5,999 bases of DNA, from NCBI GenBank assembly GCA_030602845.1, contig JAUVYZ010000137.1, positions 1 to 5,999 on the forward strand. The letters run 5' to 3'. The stretch comes from Phycisphaerae bacterium (GTDB taxonomy: Bacteria > Planctomycetota > Phycisphaerae > Sedimentisphaerales > Anaerobacaceae). The first letter of the stretch is position 1, and each line of letters begins with the position of its first letter. The notes beneath the pieces were generated by a model. That model made no database searches. It had not been told where the DNA came from and saw only the letters and a program-made list of their open reading frames with translations. Shown piece by piece: positions 5,747 to 5,999 of this stretch. A program made the translations under genes and the position numbers.

Positions 5747-5762
5747 AAAGCAACTTTGCTTT
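5747..5762 (+). terminator. Small A/T-rich hairpin right after the GH172-family gene
   Basis: AAAGCA-ACTT-TGCTTT forms a 6-base-pair stem with a 4-base loop, starting 1 base after the TAA stop. The following bases (CGTTCGTCTTC) are only partly T-rich and the stem is weak, so it is a marginal terminator. Confidence 0.2.
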
Positions 5763-5805
5763 CGTTCGTCTTCTGTCGTTCATCGTCCCTCGTTTGGGGT
5801 GGCAG

Positions 5806-5821
5806 CCTCGCGCAGCCGAGG
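5806..5821. repeat. Hairpin CCTCG-CGCAGC-CGAGG, intergenic repeat fragment
   Basis: A 5-base-pair stem with a 6-base loop sits in a context, GGCAGCCTCG...CGAGGAATCT, that resembles dispersed intergenic repeats seen in many environmental bacterial genomes. Resemblance is from memory. Confidence 0.4.
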
Positions 5822-5836
5822 AATCTATTTTGCTTG

Positions 5837-5876
5837 CCCCGCACTAATTAGGCGTCTGCCGTAAATTAGTGCGGGG
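5837..5876. repeat. 13-base-pair perfect inverted repeat with inner stem
   Basis: CCCCGCACTAATT (5837-5849) pairs perfectly with AATTAGTGCGGGG (5864-5876). The 14-base loop contains a further GGC-GTCT-GCC stem. It is the strongest secondary structure in the window. There is no T run on either side, so it is not a standard Rho-independent terminator, though it may protect the 3' end of the GH172 transcript or end it in another way. It directly adjoins the next repeat and may form part of one mobile or repetitive unit. Confidence 0.65.
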
Positions 5877-5913
5877 TCATTGCGAGCGATTCGAAGAATC
5901 GCGCGGCAATCTC
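5876..5913. repeat. GTCATTGCGAGC...GCGGCAATCTC dispersed-type repeat
   Basis: ATTGC (5879-5883) pairs with GCAAT (5906-5910), and inside it GCGATTC (5886-5892) pairs with GAATCGC (5896-5902) around a GAA loop, leaving a small asymmetric internal bulge. The framing GTCATTGCGAG...CGGCAATCTC is a form of short palindromic repeat I recall from numerous unrelated bacteria, usually intergenic and multicopy. Copy number in this genome cannot be judged from one window. Confidence 0.6.
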
Positions 5914-5950
5914 AAAACGTCCCTTTTAGACTTTGGCAACAGATCCGGAA

Positions 5951-5999
5951 GCGGGAATCCAGTTTTTCGCTCTGGACTCCTGCTTTCGCAGGAGTGACA
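5951..5999. repeat. GCGGGAATCCAG-type palindromic repeat, running to the window edge
   Basis: ACTCCTGC-TTTC-GCAGGAGT (5976-5995) is a perfect 8-base-pair hairpin, followed by GACA at the edge. The left arm GCGGGAATCCAG (5951-5962) can also pair with CTGGACTCCTGC (5972-5983) with one G-T pair and one A-C mismatch. The overall form resembles the widespread repeat ending in ATTCCCGC-TTTC-GCGGGAAT-GACA. The repeat may continue beyond the right edge. Confidence 0.6.

Noticed and set aside
5837..5876. Standard Rho-independent terminator for the GH172-family gene
   Set aside because: The stem is strong, but neither strand has a T run after it, so it is listed as a repeat.
1..5999. CRISPR array, tRNA, rRNA, transposase, integrase or defence genes
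   Set aside because: No regularly spaced repeats with unique spacers, no cloverleaf or rRNA sequence, and no such protein motifs were seen on either strand.

Overview
The window looks like a carbohydrate-catabolic locus from a planctomycete, most likely of the Phycisphaerae/Sedimentisphaerales type. This rests on family content, not on a marker gene. The content is a Tat-exported Gfo/Idh/MocA oxidoreductase, a Tat-exported sugar isomerase/epimerase-like TIM barrel joined to a DUF6807 ('PmoA-like') domain, a DUF2961/GH172 lipoprotein, and a secreted protein with the TFTYQGRL...WLEI.VRPG...LSPR...PVPYAL pattern that I associate with planctomycete surface proteins. Base composition is moderate, and strong AAGGAG-type ribosome binding sites precede the minus-strand genes.

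Layout. Positions 1-507 (minus) hold the N-terminal 169 codons of the secreted TFTYQGRL-type protein, which runs off the left edge. Positions 508-885 hold its leader: a promoter-like pair with a 12-base palindrome, a short upstream reading frame with a good ribosome binding site, a weak terminator for the gene behind it, and short direct repeats. Positions 886-2352 (minus) encode the oxidoreductase and 2438-4252 (minus) the isomerase-DUF6807 fusion. These two are 85 bases apart and read in the same direction, so they are probably cotranscribed, although the gap also contains a promoter-like TTGACA-17-TATGCT. Positions 4253-4620 form a divergent regulatory region with a candidate promoter for each direction and several TTGAC/GTCAA half-sites. 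Positions 4621-5745 (plus) encode the GH172-family lipoprotein. Positions 5746-5999 contain no gene but a row of stem-loops, several of which resemble dispersed bacterial intergenic repeats.

Working model (inference): the GH172-like lipoprotein, held in a membrane facing the periplasm, releases a sugar unit from a glycan. The two Tat-exported proteins, presumably folded with cofactor before export, then oxidise or isomerise the released sugar. The arrangement resembles known pairings of Gfo/Idh/MocA dehydrogenases with AP-endonuclease-like TIM-barrel proteins in keto-sugar routes of glycan breakdown. The substrate cannot be read from the sequence. I see no tRNA, rRNA, CRISPR array, transposase or defence genes, and no clear sign of an entirely new system. 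The most notable points are the two-domain fusion, twin hexaglycine tracts in the oxidoreductase, an Asp-to-Asn change in a conserved-looking GH172 motif, the divergent control region, and the stem-loop cluster at the right end.
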